Part shown: one piece after another, positions 45,442 through 55,075 of the stretch
Position numbering within the stretch: the stretch's first letter is position 1
How the letters are laid out: the number at the start of each line of letters is the position of its first letter
Assembly (NCBI RefSeq): GCF_038443675.1
Contig: NZ_CP151762.1
Span: 1-64,000 of the forward strand
Direction of reading: 5' to 3'
DNA length: 64,000 bases
Origin: Yoonia sp. G8-12
Lineage (GTDB): Bacteria; Pseudomonadota; Alphaproteobacteria; Rhodobacterales; Rhodobacteraceae
Notes under the pieces: model-generated
The model's input: only the letters and a program-made list of their open reading frames with translations
What the model was told of the DNA's origin: nothing
The model's database searches: none
Position numbers and translations under genes: made by a program

Positions 45442-46307
45442 TTACGCCACGTTTTGCAACTGGACTTTTGGCGTCACACCAAGGGCATGGCACACATCTC
45501 GTGACAATTCGGGGCGGTTCAGCGTGTAAAAGTGCAAATGATCAACGCCACCCTGTAGCAGGTCATCACAAAGTTCGGTCGCGACAGCCGTTGCAAGCAG
45601 TTCTGTGGTGCCATCGCGTGTGGCGTTTTCAAAGGCATCACGGATCACTTGCGGGATGTGAGTGCCGCATTGTTTTGCAAAACGCTGGGTGCCGTTCCAG
45701 TTTTCAACCGGTAGGATACCGGGAATGATCTGGCCATCAATGCCTGCCTTGACGCAGGCATCACGAAAGCGAAAGAAGGTTTCTGCTTCAAAGAAGAACT
45801 GCGTAATCGCCGAGGTAGCACCGGCATCAAACTTGCGCTTGAGGAACGCAATATCGGCGGCGTGGTCGGTCGCTTCCGGGTGCTTTTCAGGGTAGGCACC
45901 CACGCGGATCGTGAATTGGCCCGTGTCGGCCAGTGCCGCGATCAGCGCGACCGAGCTTTCAAAACCTTCAGGATGCGCGGTGAATTTTTCCGCACCTTTG
46001 GGTGCATCGCCGCGCAAAGCCACGATTTCGCGCACGCCTGCTGCCGCGTAATCCTCTGCGATCTGCAAGGTCTCGGCGCGTGTTGCATCAACGCACGTCA
46101 GGTGCGCTGCAACCTTCAAACCGCTCGTTTTATGGATCGTCGTTACCGCCTCGTGGGTAAGTTTGCGGGTGGTGCCACCAGCGCCGTAGGTCACGGAGAC
46201 AAATGTTGGGTCCAAAGGTGCCAGCGTATTGACGCAGTCCCAAAGACGAAAAGAGCCCTCAAGGGATTTGGGGGGAAGAATTCGAAGGAAACGGTCGGTT
46301 TGGACAT
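45442..46307 (-). pseudogene. metF: 5,10-methylenetetrahydrofolate reductase, frameshifted
   Basis: The frame from ATG 46307 (GAGGTG upstream) gives MSKPTVSFEFFPP and then fails at a run of six G on the plus strand (46270-46275). The next frame carries on with KSLEGSFRLWDCVNTLAPLD and runs to the stop at 45442. One added base gives 288 residues, the usual length. Motifs include VSVTYGAGGTTRKLT, VAAHLTCVDATR, IVALRGDAPKG and ITQFFFEAETFFRF (FAD and folate site). MetF makes methyl-tetrahydrofolate for methionine synthesis and is divergent from metR. A sequencing slip is quite likely. Confidence 0.85.
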
Positions 46308-46353
46308 GGGTGCACCTCTTGCTTGCTTTGATCTTTTGACAGCAGTAAGGAGT

Positions 46354-46398
46354 TGAGGCAAATTCATAAACTTCACCAAAGTCATGAGGGCGCCTCAT
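46354..46398. promoter_or_regulatory. probable MetR-binding region between metF and metR
   Basis: Bases 46354-46366 (tgaggcaaattca) fit the MetR consensus TGAA-N5-TTCA with one mismatch. A second inverted repeat, atgagg-gcg-cctcat (46384-46398), covers the approach to the metR start at 46401. Both lie in the 93-bp gap between the divergent genes, where a LysR-type protein would be expected to bind. Confidence 0.5.
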
Positions 46399-46400
46399 AT

Positions 46401-47309
46401 ATGCATATCGAGTTTCGACATCTTCGGACGATCAAGGCGATCCATGACACCGGTGGGCTCGCGCGTGCTGCGGACCAATTGAACATTACACAATCGGCGC
46501 TCTCGCATCAAATCAAGGGCATCGAGGATCAGGCCGGAGTTGAGCTTTTCGTGCGGCGGTCCAAGCCGCTGAAATTGTCTGCTGCTGGCATGCGGATGCT
46601 GGCCGCCGCAGAGCAGATCTTGCCGCAGGTTGCTGCGTTGGAGGCCGAATTTTCGGGTCTCGTTGCGGGAAGTTCCGGGCGATTGCACATCGCAATTGAG
46701 TGCCACGCATGTTTTGAATGGCTGTTCCCTGTTTTGGAACAATTCCGCAAGGCCTGGCCCGAGGTTGATGTCGATATTCGCCCTGGTCTTGCGTTTGATG
46801 CTTTGCCAGCCCTGCGCAAGGAAGAGGTTGATCTGGTGGTATCCTCTGATCCTGAGGATTTGCCGGAGACAGATTTCACGCCGCTCTTTGACTATGAACC
46901 TGTGTTTGTGGCGGCGGCAAGTCATCCCTTGGCCCAGAAAGACGTGATCGAGGCCGAGGATTTTCGTGGCGAGACGCTGATTACCTATCCCGTGGATCGC
47001 GCGCGGCTTGATATCTTTTCGCAGTTACTCACGCCCGCCAAAGTCGAACCCGCAGCGGTGCGGCAGGTGGAGTTGACAGCCGTCATCCTGCTTTTGGTGG
47101 CGTCTAACCGCGGTGTTGCCGTCTTGCCGGATTGGGTTGTCAGCCAAGTGCGCTTTAATTCCGATTATGTTACGCGCCCGCTGACGAAACAGGGGATCAC
47201 GCGCAGGCTATATGCCGCAACGCGGGCCGAAGACACCAGCCGCCCTTTCATGGCGCATTTGATCCGTCTTGCCCGCCAAGAAGCCGTAAAATTACAACGT
47301 GCAGATTAA
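46401..47309 (+). CDS. metR: LysR-family regulator MetR
   Basis: A 302-residue LysR-type regulator. The N-terminal helix-turn-helix (about residues 3-62) reads FRHLRTIKAIHDTGGLARAA with NITQSALSHQIKGIED. The C-terminal ligand domain (about 90-295) has the two lobes typical of the family and SSGRLHIAIECHACFEWLFP, which I recall from MetR (homocysteine-responsive). The start at 46401 follows GAGGG. It is divergent from metF, the classic target of MetR. The stop overlaps the end of the GGDEF-EAL gene by four bases, tail to tail. Confidence 0.88.
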   Translation: MHIEFRHLRTIKAIHDTGGLARAADQLNITQSALSHQIKGIEDQAGVELFVRRSKPLKLSAAGMRMLAAAEQILPQVAALEAEFSGLVAGSSGRLHIAIECHACFEWLFPVLEQFRKAWPEVDVDIRPGLAFDALPALRKEEVDLVVSSDPEDLPETDFTPLFDYEPVFVAAASHPLAQKDVIEAEDFRGETLITYPVDRARLDIFSQLLTPAKVEPAAVRQVELTAVILLLVASNRGVAVLPDWVVSQVRFNSDYVTRPLTKQGITRRLYAATRAEDTSRPFMAHLIRLARQEAVKLQRAD

Positions 47310-49252
47310 GCAGCAGTTGTATTGGTGGACCGTGCCAGCGAACTGCGCGCTGCTAGCCGCATACAGGTTTCATCAAATGGCATCGCGGCGCCATAGTAAA
47401 ACCCTTGCACATATTTGCAGCCCATATCGTGCAGCATGTTGCGCTGTTCTTCGGTCTCGACTCCTTCGGCGATCAGATCAACCTTGAGCCCTTTGCTGAT
47501 GGTCACCAGTCCTTCGATCAGCACTTTTGCGGCGGGGTCAAGCCCGAGATCACGGACAAATCCTGTGTCCAGTTTGAGTTCGTCAAACTCTAATTCTTTG
47601 AGATGTTGAAGCGAGGCGTAGCCGGTTCCAAAGTCATCCAGTGAGATGCGCACGCCCGCATCGCGGAAAAGCTGGATGGAGCGGCGTATAATTTCACTAG
47701 AGCGTGCGATAAAAATGTCTTCAGTGATCTCGAATGTAAGTTGATGCCGCAGCTCGGGATAGCGTTCAAGGATCGCAAACAGCTCTTTTCGGCCCAAAAG
47801 CGTGGCCAATGTAACCTCGGACATGTTGATTGACATCTGGCCAGGATCCAGCCCTTCACGGTTCAAGCATGCAAGGTCCCTCAGCACGCGCTCGGCAGTA
47901 TGGGCCGTGAAGCTGCCTTGCAGTCCCAGCTCGTTGATCATGGGCAGAAAATGGGATGGTGCAAGCAGGCCGCGGATTGGATGTTCCCACCGGGACAGGG
48001 CCTCAAAGCCGATGATTTCGCCAGTGTCGATCCTGACCTTTGGCTGGTAATAGGGCAAAATCTGGCCACTGTGCATAGCTTCCAGCAATATCTCGCGGTC
48101 TTTCAGCGTGGGGCGCACAGGAAACGCGCTTTTGTCGTAGATCATGATGTTTGTGTTCGAATCCTGTTTGGCCAGATACATTGCCTGATCCGCGCCTGAC
48201 AGCAATTCGGGTGGCGTGTTCGCATCAGGCCCCTGCCGTGCAATGCCGATGCTGACGCCCACATCAAGTTGCTTTTGCTCAAAGGGAATCGTTTCACGTA
48301 GCTTGTTGGTAAGGTTTCGCGCAAAGGTGTTAGCCTGCTTTACCGATGTGACATTTGTCGACAGGAGGGCAAATTCATCACCACCGACCCGCGCGACGCG
48401 ATCGCCGCGTATTGCCAGTTCTCTCAGTCTTGATGCAATTGCGCATAGGACGGCGTCACCGGCCTTATGTCCGTAACTGTCATTGATTGGTTTGAAACCG
48501 TCCAAATCAATCAAAAAGACGGTTACACCCTGTTTGTTGGCATGTTGGGACATCATGCTTTGCACCACTTCATCAAAGGCGCGTCGGTTCATCAGGCCGG
48601 TCAGACTGTCGCTACGTGACAGTTTTTCAAGATCGGCCAATCGTGCATTCGCCTCTTGCTGGGCTCTTTCCAGCGCTTGATGGGTGTCTTTCTGCAAGTT
48701 CATCGTGTCAAATGTGTTGGTGATGTAGACGACCGTCAGAAGGGTCGCGATAAACCACGCCACCGCGTCTGCACGAAAGGCAGGATTTCCCAATAGGACC
48801 CAATGCATCAGAAAAACAGCGGCAAAAGCAACTGCCATCTGGCTCCAATTGTAGACGGGAAGTAGGCCGAAAGTATTACTGACGTGAACGTAGATACCAA
48901 ACACCCACAAATAACCGCAGATGATGAACGGCAGGCTATCGCTTTGGGATAGAATGACCCCAAGGCCGAGAAACGGAAGCATAGCCGCCCAATTGACCGC
49001 AAAAACAGCGACCGCCAAAGACAGGCTGAGTGGTTTTTCAAATCGCGACGCCCGCTTGTTGATGGGATATGTGAGGATTTCCAAAGCAAGAATACTTGCG
49101 CCGACGAGCAAACCCTGCGCGCCAAAACCCGCAACGTGGCAGATGCCGACCATCAGCATCGCCGAGCTCACGCGTTTTGGCACATCCCGACCAGAGATAT
49201 GACCCGCGATCTGCGTTTGATGCAGGAAGTGGTTTATCAGTCTTTGTTGCAT
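47306..49252 (-). CDS. membrane-bound GGDEF-EAL protein
   Basis: A 648-residue cyclic-di-GMP enzyme. The N-terminal part (to about residue 185) has five or six membrane segments. The GGDEF domain (about 215-375) shows an intact Gly-Gly-Asp-Glu-Phe (RVGGDEFALL) preceded by DLDGFKPINDSYGH. The EAL domain (about 390-635) shows intact Glu-Ala-Leu (GFEALSRWEHP), NMSEVTLATLL, FEITEDIF, LDDFGTGYASLQ and AEGVETEEQ. Both domains therefore look catalytic. I chose ATG 49252; a GTG at 49333 would add 27 residues. The signal sensed by the membrane part is unknown. Confidence 0.9.
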   Translation of the reverse strand: MQQRLINHFLHQTQIAGHISGRDVPKRVSSAMLMVGICHVAGFGAQGLLVGASILALEILTYPINKRASRFEKPLSLSLAVAVFAVNWAAMLPFLGLGVILSQSDSLPFIICGYLWVFGIYVHVSNTFGLLPVYNWSQMAVAFAAVFLMHWVLLGNPAFRADAVAWFIATLLTVVYITNTFDTMNLQKDTHQALERAQQEANARLADLEKLSRSDSLTGLMNRRAFDEVVQSMMSQHANKQGVTVFLIDLDGFKPINDSYGHKAGDAVLCAIASRLRELAIRGDRVARVGGDEFALLSTNVTSVKQANTFARNLTNKLRETIPFEQKQLDVGVSIGIARQGPDANTPPELLSGADQAMYLAKQDSNTNIMIYDKSAFPVRPTLKDREILLEAMHSGQILPYYQPKVRIDTGEIIGFEALSRWEHPIRGLLAPSHFLPMINELGLQGSFTAHTAERVLRDLACLNREGLDPGQMSINMSEVTLATLLGRKELFAILERYPELRHQLTFEITEDIFIARSSEIIRRSIQLFRDAGVRISLDDFGTGYASLQHLKELEFDELKLDTGFVRDLGLDPAAKVLIEGLVTISKGLKVDLIAEGVETEEQRNMLHDMGCKYVQGFYYGAAMPFDETCMRLAARSSLARSTNTTAA

Positions 49253-49412
49253 GCTATCCCACGCGTCATGGAAGGACGGTATGAAACAAAGCTGCAAACA
49301 AGCCGTTAAGATGTGCACGAAAAGTGATCGCACAGAAGGTCCTGTTGCCCCTTGTTCCGCCTAGCCACAGGGCCTATACGCCCCGCTTGATCCCCCATGA
49401 AGGACCCCGCAG

Positions 49413-50201
49413 ATGGCTGGCAGCGCAAACCTAAACGTAATGATGAAAACCGCCCGCAAAGCAGGCCGTGGTTTGCTCAAGGATTTTGGCGAAGTCGAAA
49501 ACCTGCAAGTGAGTACGAAAGGCCCCGGCGATTTTGTCAGCCGCGCCGATAAGGCGGCAGAGGCCCTGATCAAAGAAGAGCTCATGCATGCCCGTCCGTC
49601 CTATGGCTTCCTTGGCGAAGAGGGCAAAGAGATCGAAGGCGAAGACCCGACGCGCCGCTGGATCGTTGACCCGCTTGATGGCACCACTAATTTCCTTCAC
49701 GGTCTGCCGCATTGGGCCGTTTCCATAGCGCTCGAACACAAGGGGCAAATTGTAGCTGGCGTTGTTTATGACCCTGTGAAGGACGAAATGTTCTATGCTG
49801 AAAAAGGCGGTGGCGCTTGGTTGAATGAAAGCCGTTTGCGCGTCTCTGGTCGGCATCGCTTGATTGAAAGCGTTTTCGCCACAGGCCTTCCCTTTGCTGG
49901 TCGTGCTGATCTTCCGCAAACGCTACAGGATCTTGCGCGTATTCTGCCTGCTTGTGCTGGTGTGCGCCGGTTCGGGGCTGCCGCCCTTGATTTGGCCTAT
50001 GTTGCTGCTGGCCGCTATGATGGCTTCTGGGAACGTGGCTTGAACGCCTGGGACATTGCGGCTGGTATCGTCATTGTGCGTGAGGCAGGCGGTATTCTTG
50101 AGCCGATCAATCCCGAAGGCGACGTTATGGGCGATGGTCAATTGATCTGTGCGAACGAGCCTGTTTTTGAGACCTTCGCCAAGATCATCCGCAAGGGCTA
50201 G
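49413..50201 (+). CDS. suhB: inositol-monophosphatase family protein SuhB
   Basis: A 262-residue Mg-dependent, Li-sensitive phosphatase fold. The metal-binding motifs are FLGEEGKE near residue 66, WIVDPLDGTTNFLHGLPHWA near 88, and GLNAWDIAAGIVIVREAGG near 211. It hydrolyses inositol-1-phosphate and related sugar phosphates; in E. coli SuhB also binds RNA polymerase and helps rRNA antitermination, which may or may not apply here. The stop overlaps the end of the rhomboid gene by four bases, tail to tail. Confidence 0.92.
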   Translation: MAGSANLNVMMKTARKAGRGLLKDFGEVENLQVSTKGPGDFVSRADKAAEALIKEELMHARPSYGFLGEEGKEIEGEDPTRRWIVDPLDGTTNFLHGLPHWAVSIALEHKGQIVAGVVYDPVKDEMFYAEKGGGAWLNESRLRVSGRHRLIESVFATGLPFAGRADLPQTLQDLARILPACAGVRRFGAAALDLAYVAAGRYDGFWERGLNAWDIAAGIVIVREAGGILEPINPEGDVMGDGQLICANEPVFETFAKIIRKG

Positions 50202-50932
50202 CGCCGGACAATCGGGATATTGCTACTGGTATATTGCGCCTCGGGATGCGGTGGGTGACCATGTGTCTGCCGCCAAAACAGCCGTCCGCCCAGTTTGATC
50301 CAAAGCGGCACCGTCAGAATAGTCCCGATCACAAAACCGCCCGCATGTGCCCAGTAAGCCACGCCGCCGCCTGATGTATTCACGCTAAAGCCGCTAAAAA
50401 GCTGCATGGCAAACCACACGCCCAGCATGATCCATGCGGGGATGGGGAAAATGCGGAAGAACACGATAAAGAAAATAAAGATGTCGACCCGCGCCTTTGG
50501 GAAAAGCAACAGATAGCCACCCATGACACCTGCGATTGCGCCTGATGCGCCGACTGTGGGAATGGTTGAAAACGGGTCCGTTGCGTATTGCGCCAGCGAC
50601 GCGCCAATACCGCAGACCAGATAGAAGATCAGAAACGGGACATGGCCCATCTCGTCTTCGAGGTTATCGCCGAAAATCCACAGAAAAAGCATATTGCCCG
50701 CAAGGTGCAGAAAGCCTCCGTGCAGAAAAGTTGATGTGAGAACCGCTGCATAGTTTTCGCCATTCGACAGGCGGATTGGCAGAAGGGCATAGTCATAATA
50801 GAGCTGCGACAACGCGCGTTGATCCTGCAACAGGGCAAGCCCTGCCAAAAAGATTGCAACATTCAGCGCCATCAGGACAAGGGTCACATAAGGCGTGCGT
50901 TCAGAGGGGTTATGGTCGCGGATTGGAAACAT
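50198..50932 (-). CDS. rhomboid intramembrane serine protease
   Basis: A 244-residue protein with six or seven membrane segments. The nucleophile Ser is in VGASGAIAGVMGGYL (Gly-Ala-Ser-Gly) near residue 128, and the catalytic His is in AYWAHAGGFVIGTI near 196. HGGFLHLAGNMLFLWIFGDN near 70 supplies the conserved His and Asn that stabilise the oxyanion. I chose the ATG at 50932 (MFPIRDHNPSERTPYVTLVL), typical of roseobacter rhomboids, since upstream codons read into the promoter. It cleaves unknown membrane substrates. Confidence 0.9.
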   Translation of the reverse strand: MFPIRDHNPSERTPYVTLVLMALNVAIFLAGLALLQDQRALSQLYYDYALLPIRLSNGENYAAVLTSTFLHGGFLHLAGNMLFLWIFGDNLEDEMGHVPFLIFYLVCGIGASLAQYATDPFSTIPTVGASGAIAGVMGGYLLLFPKARVDIFIFFIVFFRIFPIPAWIMLGVWFAMQLFSGFSVNTSGGGVAYWAHAGGFVIGTILTVPLWIKLGGRLFWRQTHGHPPHPEAQYTSSNIPIVRR

Positions 50933-50963
50933 AACGCGACCGTCCCCGAAGCCGCCCCAGCGG

Positions 50964-53900
50964 TCAAGTGAAAGCTGGAGCAGTACCCCCTGCAACTTCG
51001 GCAAGCAGTGCGGCATTTCCGCCCGCTGCGGTCGTATCAATGCAGACATGGCGTTCATGCAGCACATGGGCGGCATCAGGCATGCCGGTTATCAGCGCCG
51101 TAATAGGCCCTTCGCGCGTGCTCAGGGCGATCTCAAGCGCGCGTCCGGTTTCGGCATCGCCCCACCAAATCACGGCACCCAGTTCTTGGATTTCCCCCAA
51201 TTGTGATGCGGTCACAGAACCCTCTGTGCTGATCCCTAGTCCGCCCAGCGACTTGACCGCGGCCACTTGTTCTTGTGCCACGTCGGCACCCGGCCCCATG
51301 CAAAGGACTGGACCACGCGGTTGCGTGCTGTGGCGGTTTGACTCGCCCGTTGGCCCGGGCAGGTCTGTTGGCTGCGCTGCGGCAGGCACCTTCGCCCCTG
51401 CAATCCGTTTCTTGAGCGCTGTCATATCCGCAGGCCCAGCCCATGCGGTATCTGTCATTGGTGCGGGTTTGGCCGCAAAGCGCGGCAGGTAGTGTGGCCC
51501 GCCTGCCTTTGGGCCCGTGCCGGAAAGCCCCTCTCCACCAAAGGGTTGGCTTCCGACAACGGCGCCGATCTGGTTGCGGTTGACGTAGATGTTGCCTGCG
51601 TGGACCTTTTCAATAATCGTCTGAACCCGATCATCAATGCGTGTGTGCAAACCGAACGTCAGACCATATCCCGTCGCATTGATTGCCGCGATCACGTCGT
51701 CCAGTTCGGACGATTTGAAGGTGGCGACATGCAGCACCGGTCCAAAGATCTCTTTGGTCATTTCTGCGATGCCTTTGACGCGGATTGCTGTTGGCGCGAT
51801 GAAATGCCCGTCAGATGGGGCCTTGATCTGATGCAGTATACGCCCTTCGCTAGCGGCCTGCGCGATATGGTCCGCAATCCCTTTGTGGGCGGCTGCATCA
51901 ATGACCGGTCCTACGTCTGTTGACAGATGCCATGGGTCGCCCACGTGCAATTCATTCATCGCACCCTTGAGCATTTTCAGCAGGTCTTCGGCAATGTCTT
52001 CTTGCACATAAAGGCACCGCAAGGCCGAGCATCGCTGACCCGCCGACCGGAAAGCCCCGTTGATGATGTCGCGTACCGCATGTTCCGGCAGGGCCGTGCT
52101 GTCCACGATCATCGCGTTTAGCCCGCCGGTTTCGGCGATCAGCGGTGTGCCGGGGGCGCAATGAGCCGCCATATTGGCGCGAATTCTCAGGGCGGTTGCA
52201 GTCGATCCCGTAAAGGCCACCCCATTGATGCGTGCATCAGACGTTAAAGCCGCACCTACGTCACCGCCGCCGGGCAGCAGTTGCAATGCGCTGGGCGGCA
52301 CACCTGCATCATGCAGCAGCGCGACGGCGCGTGTCGCGATCAGCGGGGTCTGCTCTGCCGGTTTTGCCAGCACCGAATTTCCCGCAGCAAGGGCCGCTGC
52401 AATCTGGCCGGTAAAGATGGCCAGTGGAAAATTCCAAGGACTAATGCAGGTCCAAATACCACGCGCCTTTTGTTGACCGGTTGCTTGGGCCGCATAGTAC
52501 CGCAGAAAATCGACAGCCTCGCGCAATTCGGCGACCGCATCGGGCAGCGCTTTGCCCGCCTCTCGCGTCAGGATCGCAAAGATCTCGTTGGCATTGGCCT
52601 CATAGGCATCTGCCGCTGTGTTTAGGGCTGCTGCGCGGGTGGCAACATCCGCATCCCAAGGGGTTGCTGTATCGAGTGCGGTGCCAATGTCCTTAGCCGA
52701 CGCCACTTGAACCTCGCCCACGAGATCGCCCAGTATGGCAGGGTTGGTTACTGGCTGCGCATTTTCCAACGCAGCCATGGGATATTTATGCGCAGCAGTG
52801 GTTAAGGGATGCCCTTTGAAACTGGCTTTTTGCAGGGCCGTCCGGCCTTGGGCGATTTCTGCAAGTGTCGGTGTATGCGTCAAATCCCATCCCTTTGAGT
52901 TCACGCGCTCGGGGCGGAAGAGATCCGGGCCGGTCCTGAGGTTAGGTCCTTGGCCGATAGCGTCAAAGGGACAGGACGCAACGACATGGGCGGGCACATC
53001 CTCATCTACGATCTGGTTCACAAAGCTGGAGTTTGCGCCGTTTTCCAACAACCGGCGGACTAGATAGGCCAGCAGATCCTCATGTGCGCCAACGGGGGCG
53101 TAGATCCGGCAACGGGTCTTTTCAGCTTTAAGCACAAGCGTGTGCAATGTTTCGCCCATGCCATGCAAGCGCTGGAATTCGAAATCGTCCTTGTCGCGCT
53201 CCAATTGCTGGGCAAGGTCCAGAATGGCGGCGACGGTATGGGCATTATGCGTGGCAAACTGCGGATAGATCCGGTCGGTCATGCCCAGCAGTTTGCGCGC
53301 GTTGCTGATATAGCTGATGTCAGTGTGCTGTTTGGCGGTAAAGACGGGAAACCCGTCGATGCCTTCTACCTGTGCGCGCTTGATCTCGGCGTCCCAATAG
53401 GCACCTTTGACCAACCGGATCATGATCTTGCGGTCCAATCGTGTCGCCATGTCGTAAAGGCAATCAACGACCAGCGGCGCGCGCTGACCGTAGGCTTGCA
53501 CGACGACTCCAAATCCATTCCATCCGGCCAGTGACGGCTCGCTCAGCACGGCAGCGATCACGTCAAGAGAGAGTGAGAGGCGGTCGGCTTCTTCGGCGTC
53601 AATGTTGAAGCCCATGCCAGCGGATTTCGCCAAAAGTGCCAGCGCACGCACGCGTGGCACCAATTCTTCCATCACACGGGTTTCTTGCGCGACCTCATAG
53701 CGGGGGTGAAGGGCGGAAAGTTTGACCGAGATGCCTGGGTTTTCCGCGACACTGTCGCGGGTGCAATGCTCTGCAATTGCGCTGATGGCGCGCGAATAGG
53801 CGAGGTGATAACCTTTGGCATCTGCATCAGTGCGTGCCGCTTCGCCCAGCATGTCATAGCTATAAGTAAAGCCTTTCGCCTGCATCCCTTGGGCGCGTTT

Positions 53901-54446
53901 CATCGCTTTGCCGATATCTTCGCCCAAAACGAACTGGCGCCCCATTTCGCGCATTGCACGGCCAACCGCAGTGCGGATGACAGGTTCGCCCAAGCGCTTT
54001 ATGGCGCTGCGCAGATGGCGGGTGATGCCGGGCTTTTCATCGTCAAGCACGCGCCCTGTCAGCATTAACGCCCAAGTCGAAGCGTTCACTAGTGACGACG
54101 CCGAATGGCCCAGATGCTTGCCCCAATCAGACGGTGCGATCTTGTCTTCGATCAACTCATCCATCGTGTCTGCGTCAGGTACCCGCAAAAGCGCCTCGGC
54201 CAGACACATCAACGCAATACCTTCGTCGGTTGAAAGACCGTATTCAGCAAGGAACACTTCCATCAGCCCGGGTTCCGCGCTGTTGCGGATTTGCGTGACA
54301 AGATCCGCTGCGCGCTCTGAAATACGGGCGCGATCTTCTGACGTCAGTTGGGCGGCAGCAACAAGCGCATCGACTGCGCTCACCTCGTCCTTGTACATGG
54401 ACAGGTCGATCTGGTGGCGGACGTCGGTTGTGTGATCGCGGGGCAT
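50964..54446 (-). CDS. putA: bifunctional proline dehydrogenase / P5C dehydrogenase
   Basis: A 1160-residue PutA that oxidises proline to glutamate in two steps with FAD and NAD. The proline dehydrogenase barrel (about residues 120-470) has KLSALHPRYEVAQ, MIRLVKGAYWDAEIKRAQVE and RLHGMGETLH. The aldehyde dehydrogenase part (about 550-1010) has the catalytic Glu in AETGGLNAMIVD near 772 and Cys in GQRCSALRCLYVQ near 804. A C-terminal domain ends the protein. The N-terminal ribbon-helix-helix of enteric PutA is missing, so it does not regulate itself; the Lrp-type gene at 54553 takes that role. GGAGGAG stands before ATG 54446. Confidence 0.95.
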   Translation of the reverse strand: MPRDHTTDVRHQIDLSMYKDEVSAVDALVAAAQLTSEDRARISERAADLVTQIRNSAEPGLMEVFLAEYGLSTDEGIALMCLAEALLRVPDADTMDELIEDKIAPSDWGKHLGHSASSLVNASTWALMLTGRVLDDEKPGITRHLRSAIKRLGEPVIRTAVGRAMREMGRQFVLGEDIGKAMKRAQGMQAKGFTYSYDMLGEAARTDADAKGYHLAYSRAISAIAEHCTRDSVAENPGISVKLSALHPRYEVAQETRVMEELVPRVRALALLAKSAGMGFNIDAEEADRLSLSLDVIAAVLSEPSLAGWNGFGVVVQAYGQRAPLVVDCLYDMATRLDRKIMIRLVKGAYWDAEIKRAQVEGIDGFPVFTAKQHTDISYISNARKLLGMTDRIYPQFATHNAHTVAAILDLAQQLERDKDDFEFQRLHGMGETLHTLVLKAEKTRCRIYAPVGAHEDLLAYLVRRLLENGANSSFVNQIVDEDVPAHVVASCPFDAIGQGPNLRTGPDLFRPERVNSKGWDLTHTPTLAEIAQGRTALQKASFKGHPLTTAAHKYPMAALENAQPVTNPAILGDLVGEVQVASAKDIGTALDTATPWDADVATRAAALNTAADAYEANANEIFAILTREAGKALPDAVAELREAVDFLRYYAAQATGQQKARGIWTCISPWNFPLAIFTGQIAAALAAGNSVLAKPAEQTPLIATRAVALLHDAGVPPSALQLLPGGGDVGAALTSDARINGVAFTGSTATALRIRANMAAHCAPGTPLIAETGGLNAMIVDSTALPEHAVRDIINGAFRSAGQRCSALRCLYVQEDIAEDLLKMLKGAMNELHVGDPWHLSTDVGPVIDAAAHKGIADHIAQAASEGRILHQIKAPSDGHFIAPTAIRVKGIAEMTKEIFGPVLHVATFKSSELDDVIAAINATGYGLTFGLHTRIDDRVQTIIEKVHAGNIYVNRNQIGAVVGSQPFGGEGLSGTGPKAGGPHYLPRFAAKPAPMTDTAWAGPADMTALKKRIAGAKVPAAAQPTDLPGPTGESNRHSTQPRGPVLCMGPGADVAQEQVAAVKSLGGLGISTEGSVTASQLGEIQELGAVIWWGDAETGRALEIALSTREGPITALITGMPDAAHVLHERHVCIDTTAAGGNAALLAEVAGGTAPAFT

Positions 54447-54552
54447 TGCAAGCTCCTCCAATATGTTGTCCTAGCTTATGCAAAAAATAATGGTCATTCT
54501 AACTGCAATATGCCAGTTTCGAGGTCAGTTTGACTTATTAAGTGGATGAATC
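54447..54552. promoter_or_regulatory. divergent control region of putA and its Lrp-type regulator
   Basis: The 106 bases between the two starts are AT-rich in the middle (tgcaaaaaataatggtc, 54479-54495) and contain both promoters. Lrp-type proteins bind loosely conserved AT-rich inverted repeats, so this is the expected operator, but I could not delimit a specific site. Confidence 0.4.
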
Positions 54553-55050
54553 ATGCCTGAAATGCCTTCTGGGCTGGATCGGTTTGATCTAAAGATTCTC
54601 GATATCCTGACAGTCGAGGGGCGGATCAGTGTCACCGAGCTTGCCCGCAGGATCGGTTTATCGAAATCACCGACGCAGGCACGGCTCAAACGGCTGGAAG
54701 ATCACGGCATTATCCGCGGCTACCGCGCGCTTTATGATCCGATCCGATTGCGCCGCGATCATGTGGCATTTGTCGAAGTGAAACTCTCGGATACGCGCGA
54801 ACGCGCCTTGGCCGAATTCAACAGCGCGATAATGCTCGTTCCGGAAATCGAGCAGTGTCATTTGATCGCAGGGGCCTTTGACTATCTGCTGAAAGTGCGC
54901 ACCGCAGGCATGCCAGGCTACCGCGCTGTTTTAGCAGAAAAAATATCGACCTTACCACATGTTGCGAACACGTCGACTTATGTTGCGATGCAGGCGGTAA
55001 AGGAAGAAGGGCTGTTGCCAGTCGCGCCGGGCGAAGGGGCTGTGTCTTGA
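54553..55050 (+). CDS. putR: Lrp/AsnC-family regulator of putA
   Basis: A 165-residue Lrp-type regulator. The N-terminal helix-turn-helix (about residues 8-60) reads DLKILDILTVEGRISVTELA and RRIGLSKSPTQARLKRLEDH. The C-terminal RAM effector domain (about 70-145) has PEIEQCHLIAGAFDYLLKVR. It is divergent from putA, the usual place of PutR in alphaproteobacteria, where it activates putA with proline as signal. The name is based on position and family. Confidence 0.87.
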   Translation: MPEMPSGLDRFDLKILDILTVEGRISVTELARRIGLSKSPTQARLKRLEDHGIIRGYRALYDPIRLRRDHVAFVEVKLSDTRERALAEFNSAIMLVPEIEQCHLIAGAFDYLLKVRTAGMPGYRAVLAEKISTLPHVANTSTYVAMQAVKEEGLLPVAPGEGAVS

Positions 55051-55075
55051 CGCAAGGGCATGGTGCGGCAAATAA

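Noticed and set aside
19444..46307. Programmed ribosomal frameshifting in pcm, hisC, metF and repA
   Set aside because: No slippery heptamer with a downstream pseudoknot is evident and the family members are single-frame genes. A base missing from a homopolymer explains all cases.
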